Shown one piece after another: positions 60,016 through 64,000 of a DNA stretch of 64,000 nt. The stretch is from Dillenia suffruticosa (taxonomy: Eukaryota > Streptophyta > Magnoliopsida > Dilleniales > Dilleniaceae): assembly GCA_033439265.1 (NCBI GenBank), contig JAVTVX010000013.1:21680500-21744499 (forward strand), read 5' to 3'. The first letter of the stretch is position 1. Each line of letters opens with the position of its first letter. Position numbers and translations under genes: made by a program. The notes under the pieces were generated by a model. The model saw only the letters and a program-made list of their open reading frames with translations, did no database searches and was not told where the DNA came from.

Positions 60016-60504
60016 TGTTGGTTATTGATGCCCATTATGGGCATTTGGGTAATTAAGGAATGGGGTAACTCCCATCCTTAATTACCATTAACCAATATTT
60101 TGGTAACTCCCCACCAATTAAGGGAGTTGGTCTTACCTTCCTTCGGAGTGAGGGAACAATGGAGGAAACTCTCCTTCTCCTACCTTGTGTGTGGAGAGAA
60201 GCCATGGGAGGCTACTATGGAGGCTAGGGTTTCACATATTCTCTAGAGAGAGAATAGAGAGAGGGATGGAGATTTTCGCGTAGGAAAATCTCCCATCGTC
60301 AGACAAATCACCGGACATGAGGATTGCGGCGTCGTGGATTTGAGGTGGTGGTTCGACTAACCTCGTGATCACCATCCGACCGTGCGATCCGTTCGAGGGA
60401 CATCGCGACACGGTGGATTTTGGAGACTGCCCTATCGAGGTATTTATCCCGAAAATTCCGAAACTATTTAATTCACGCTTCCGCATGCGCGATTAAATCC
60501 AACA
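60016..60504 (+). repeat. Right LTR of the Copia element (489 bp)
   Basis: Same length as the left LTR and identical by eye, followed directly by the GTTTA duplication at 60,505-60,509. Confidence 0.93.
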
Positions 60505-60509
60505 GTTTA

Positions 60510-61640
60510 TTTCCTAAGCCTTCTCAAAAGTCATTTTAAGGACGCAACTTGAGCTTTAAATGAAGCCTACAAAGTATGATCGAATTCATTTGACCAGTTG
60601 AACAACACAAGTCACAAGTTGTTCAAATGGCTTGGTTTTTGTAAGTACTCTCTTTTCTTTTTATTTTTTCTTTTTTGGGTTGTTGCATGGAATGATCTAG
60701 GCAAAAATGGATCCTGCAAAGAAGTCTAGGAACTTTGAAGGTGGAGGCTCAGGCTTTCATTGTTCGGTCCTTGTTTAAACTCTGTTGCCAGCAAATAGCC
60801 GGTGAGTTTCTGGACATTACTCTTCTGTAATACAGTTATGACAGGCAAAATACAACTTCCCAATCAGTTGTGATCACTCTCAACTGTCCAAAGAATGTGA
60901 GAAGGGTTTGTTTGTTTCGGCCGTTATCTCTCCACCAATCATCTAACAAATGAATTCCTTATTTTGCTGTTTTTGGATTTATGTGTATGATTGGGTTTTG
61001 ACCTTGGAACAACCAAAGGTCCAAAAACCTGGACATAAAGTTTCCTTGTATTATGGTAGAAACGTTTTCTAGTGCTTCATATAACTATTGAATATTTGAA
61101 ATTTAAGAGATGACATCGACAACACCCAATCACGTGATCTTTCTCTTACAACGCGTAAAGAGTAATCATTTTTGGTCCAAAAAGATTTTTGACAAAATGC
61201 TGACGTGATAATTACAAATTGATTTACTTTTCTACCAATAAAATTGTGAAATGTCATTATTTTGTCAATTTTGTCGAGGGTCTTCTTTGGGCCAAATAGG
61301 ACTACTCATGCATAAAGCTAGGAGAGGAAGAGAAACTTAAAGGGCAAGATAACGGTCTCTGAAACTTTACTGTGTTTTGATTAAAATAATATATGTCTTT
61401 AGGAGTAACGGTCGACATTAAATTAGTCAAGCCTTCTGATGCAAAAGAAGAGTAGTACTGACAGCATTTTTCTTGAAGGATACCTTTTCACATGATAGTG
61501 CCACGCAACTCCCATAAGCTCTCCTCCATATAGTCTATGAAGCTCCACTTTGGTTTCTTAAACTTCCATGCAAGAGGGGGTGGGAGGAGAAGGAGACTCA
61601 AACGTACAGAAAATTCTGTGGGGGAGAGAGTGAGAGAGAG
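60510..61640. other. Spacer and promoter region of the small three-exon gene
   Basis: No certain gene. An exon-like stretch at 60,702-60,800, with AG before it and GTGAGT after it, has an open frame including KVEAQAFIVRSLFKLC; it matches nothing I know. GA-rich leader sequence lies at 61,621-61,648, just before the next gene. Confidence 0.45.
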
Positions 61641-61656
61641 AGAGAGAGGTTTGATA

Positions 61657-63131
61657 ATGGCAAGGGAAGATGATGATAAAAGGCAATACGAGTGTTTAAG
61701 GAAGTATGAGATAATAGTTAAACAGGTAACATGATGCCCATTATGATGAAGTGAAAGTATTCTATATATAAGCTTTCTTTAAGCTTTTAATATTTCGAAA
61801 GAATAGGAAAGTGAATCGCTAAAAATACTATGGCATTTTCTCTTTCTTTACTTCCACAATCTTAGTACTAACCTTTCTGATTGTGTTTCCCTTGGTGGTT
61901 TCGGCGTTCTGAGTTCTTACTAGAGGATTCTCTTCCATTTGCATCTTGCAGTTTGACGAGCTGATTGGGATGATGGATGCTAGAAGTAGACTTCCAAAGC
62001 GACGAAGGGTATTGTCTGTAAGTCTTTGTAGTAGCATGTATCTTGCTCAAAAGAAGAGAATATGTTCCAAACGTCTAGGGAACGGCCAAGAGTTTTAGCT
62101 CGAATTTTCACCCAAATGAGTTGAAATCCTTCCAACGTTAAAGGGTCCAAGGTTTTTACAACCAGGAAAGGGTCCAAGGTTTTTACTGTTGCAACACACC
62201 TAAGAAACTACTAATGATCCACTTTGCAGCACCATGCATGAGGTTCGGCTTAAATTGCTAGAAGTGCCAAATCTTAGATATGATGAAAACCCGCGATTAT
62301 TCTTTTTCGCACAATAAGCTTAGCTTGACCCGACCTAGCTTGGTCGGGCAAAAATTGTAGGCAAGACATCTGGGCCAAGCTTGGCCGGAATTTATTTTTT
62401 GTTAGGCCTAGTCTAAACCAGGAGGAGCCTGTTCAGTGCTGAGGTCTTTTTTTTTTTTTTTTTTTTATCCCCTGGACTTGGTCTACCGTCAAGTATCCAG
62501 AGCTTTATTCCAATTAATTTTGGCCGAGATGTTGTCGGGTCCTAATCAGGAGAAATCTCTCCCAACATCGTTTTTGTCACTACAAAGACTCAAACCCCGA
62601 TTTTTAGTGTGGAGTGTTAATGTTCTTCCCACTAGACCATTGGTAGTGCTGAGGTCTATGATGCCCATTGTGATGTGCCTTTTTTTTATCACTAGTATTG
62701 GAATTATGTTTCAACTAATTCAATTCTAGCATTTGCTGAAATTCTTATGTAGGAATCGACTCTTCCAGCATAATTATTTCCATTCTCAAATTTTAAATTC
62801 AAGATTTTATTATGATATCTAACTTCTCATTTCACTAGGCCGATTGTTCATTAGTTGTGATGTGCTTATATGGGATCATGTGTAAAATGCATTTACCATT
62901 ACTCTTAGAACACTAATATTCACGACATTGAATTTATACAGGTTTTGAATTTTCACCACCTCATAATGAATGAGTTTCATGTGATTGTAGAGTCCCAAGG
63001 AAGGCAGTGGAGGATCTACAAGTCAAGCGAGCAACAATGAAGTACTTGTGCAGAATGTAACCAGATACATACGAGAGCTGAAACCTTCTCCAGACTCCAA
63101 TCATTCCACGAACACGAACGACAGAAACTAA
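61657..63131 (+). CDS. Unrecognised small protein, three exons, 91 residues
   Basis: Exons: 61657-61725, 61952-62017, 62991-63131. Every junction is GT-AG in phase 0 and the joined frame stays open to TAA, which argues for a real gene. It begins MAREDDDKRQYECLRKYEII and continues with VKQ|FDELIGMMDARSRLPK, a basic RRR cluster, then a Ser/Asn-rich stretch. Near the C-terminus NEVLVQNVTRYIRELKP could form a helix, and the tail is polar (STNTNDRN). There is no signal peptide or membrane span. The basic RLPKRRR patch could be a nuclear signal. A GA-rich leader precedes the ATG. Intron 2 holds two SINEs. I do not recognise the family; it may be a small plant-specific nuclear protein. Function unknown. 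Confidence 0.65.
62140..62186 (+). repeat. 27-bp tandem repeat, nearly two units
   Basis: AAAGGGTCCAAGGTTTTTAC occurs at 62,140-62,159 and again, exactly, at 62,167-62,186. It lies in intron 2 of the small gene. Confidence 0.95.
62447..62644 (-). mobile_element. tRNA-derived SINE, full length, 198 bp
   Basis: Minus-strand insertion. It is flanked by a perfect 12-bp target-site duplication AGTGCTGAGGTC (62,435-62,446 and 62,645-62,656). On its own strand it has a box-A-like GGTCTAGTGGG near the 5' end, a box-B-like GGGTTTGAGTC, and a poly-A tail of about 20. It sits in intron 2 of the small gene, antisense to it, so a poly-T run lies in the transcript. Confidence 0.92.
62679..62854 (-). mobile_element. 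tRNA-derived SINE, full length, 176 bp
   Basis: Minus-strand insertion with a perfect 11-bp duplication TTGTGATGTGC (62,668-62,678 and 62,855-62,865). On its own strand: box-A-like CGGCCTAGTGAAAT, a degenerate box B (TTGAATTTAAAATTTG), an ATTCCAATACTAGTGAT 3' block and an A tail. It is a different subfamily from its neighbour and lies only 34 bp from it. Confidence 0.9.
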
Positions 63132-63258
63132 CTGAAGATTGTAGAGGAAGCATGCTATGCATCCAACAAAACCTTAAAACTAATGTTGTGGCGATCTTCA
63201 TAGACAGTTAATATTTTAACTAGATAACTGTAGGCTGAGGACTGTGACCGTCATCAAA

Positions 63259-63329
63259 GGAAATTTTGCTTTCCCGTGTTTTTCTTGTTGTAATGCATCT
63301 TCTTCATGATTTTTCAACTCACAATCACG

Positions 63330-63376
<47 letters not shown>

Positions 63377-63470
63377 TTTTGCTTTCCTGCGTTCTGCCTC
63401 TTGTAATGCTTCTTCATGATTTTTCAACTCACAATCATGTGAGAGAGACAGAGATAGAGAGAGAGAGAGA
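63259..63470 (+). repeat. Local tandem duplication (about 112 and 100 bp) with (GA)n ends
   Basis: 63,259-63,370 and 63,371-63,470 share GGAAA(A)TTTTGCTTTCC, TTGTAATGC, CTTCATGATTTTTCAACTCA and CAATCA(C/T)GTGA, and each ends in a GA tract. The first tract (63,333-63,370) is a near-perfect (GA)19. It probably lies in the 3' UTR or flank of the small gene. Confidence 0.85.
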
Positions 63471-63720
63471 GGAAAAGTCCTGAATAGACATTTAAGAACT
63501 AGTGCAGTCGAATCTTACATTTGTATACAGATAATCCACTTATTTGGGAAAATTGGCAAGCAATCTGTGACCAATTTCTAGGTCAAATGCAGTTTGGAAT
63601 CATTCTTCCTCCAGTATATAGGTAGTGCTATTTGAATAACAATGGCCATTCACATTGCCTTGGAAGTATGTCTGTAGTCAATATCCCAACTGTATCAAGT
63701 CTTCCTAGCACCTGCTACTC

Positions 63721-63816
63721 CTATTGGGATCTACACTTCAGCTTCTCAGCTTCAAGCTCTTTTCTTAGGGTTTCCAATTGTTTGACTAAGCCCATGTTTT
63801 CCTGGAAAGTTTGCCA
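63721..63816 (-). CDS. Last exon of a coiled-coil protein (rest beyond the right edge)
   Basis: On the minus strand, after an acceptor-like CACAAG, an open frame of 31 codons reads WQTFQENMGLVKQLETLRKE, continues with heptad-like Leu spacing through LEAEKLK, and ends CRSQ-stop. The composition and repeat pattern suit the end of a coiled coil. No further exons are visible before position 64,000, so the protein cannot be named. Chance is possible, as the exon is short. Confidence 0.4.
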   Translation of the reverse strand, partial: WQTFQENMGLVKQLETLRKELEAEKLKCRSQ

Positions 63817-64000
63817 CTTGTGAGACGAATATAAACAAAACATACTACCTTAAAATATAAATCATCAATGATCTGCAAGGAGAATAAGGTGAGACACCCA
63901 AAAAAAATTAAAAAATCCATTCTAGCTTTGAAGCAACATCATAAATGATTTCTAGTCAGATAAATAGGAACAAATATTTGTGTAGACATGTTAAAAAAAT

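Larger units (their letters stand above)
54108..60504 (+). mobile_element. Copia LTR retrotransposon (fossil, complete ends, broken interior)
   Basis: 6.4 kb, flanked by the 5-bp target-site duplication GTTTA (54,103-54,107 and 60,505-60,509). The two LTRs are 489 bp each, start TGTTGG and end CCAACA, and read as identical. A methionine-initiator-tRNA type primer site follows the left LTR and a purine tract precedes the right one. Traces of gag (zinc-knuckle region near 56,000), protease (near 56,130), integrase (56,510-57,010), reverse transcriptase (about 57,480-58,030) and RNase H lie in Copia order. The interior is broken many times over (well above ten), so no protein can be made. Identical LTRs point to a recent insertion, while the interior looks old. 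Confidence 0.9.

Noticed and set aside
60702-60800. Exon-like stretch just right of the Copia element
   Set aside because: It has AG/GT borders and an open frame but no phase-compatible partner exon and no similarity I recognise.

Overview
The window looks like nuclear DNA of a flowering plant, most likely a woody eudicot. Spliced genes with plant-only families sit in long AT-rich spacers that are full of (CT)n/(GA)n microsatellites and decayed transposons. No prokaryotic, organellar, rRNA, tRNA-gene or CRISPR signal was seen.

Layout. 1-726: 3' end of an E-class pentatricopeptide-repeat (PPR) gene on the + strand. 727-14,470: a long spacer with SINE copies, a diverged local duplication and an orphan promoter-like site. 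14,676-18,571: a seven-exon cytokinin-activating LOG gene. 18,572-23,965: spacer with a hAT-like MITE and SINEs. 27,194-23,966 (minus): a five-exon BTB/POZ-NPH3 family gene, whose last two exons carry copies of the same short peptide. 27,195-37,000: AT-rich spacer with SINEs, a long TTC array and a second MITE. 37,596-40,337: an ARF10/ARF16-type auxin response factor gene with a miR160 target site and a frame-disrupted C-terminal PB1 region. 40,338-46,886: spacer with a perfect 50-bp-arm hairpin and an L1-like LINE fragment. 47,108-46,887 (minus): intact single-exon UBL5. About 47,455-49,432: a 5'-truncated, decayed RTE-type LINE. 50,945-53,278: a three-exon CASP-like membrane protein gene (CASPL5A type). 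54,108-60,504: a Copia LTR retrotransposon fossil with 489-bp LTRs that read as identical, a GTTTA target-site duplication and a badly decayed interior. 61,657-63,131: a three-exon gene for an unrecognised 91-residue protein, whose second intron holds two SINEs with perfect target-site duplications. 63,721-63,816 (minus): last exon of a coiled-coil protein that runs off the right edge.

The host genes do not form a unit. Two belong to hormone pathways (cytokinin activation by LOG, auxin response by ARF), and NPH3-family proteins are linked to phototropism and auxin transport, but nothing in the sequence ties them together. All exon models come from reading splice sites and phase by eye, with no transcript evidence. 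No clearly new biological system was found. The items most worth a second look are the ARF frame break, the NPH3-family duplicated C-terminal peptide, the double template-switch hairpin, the Copia copy with young ends and an old interior, and the SINE family.
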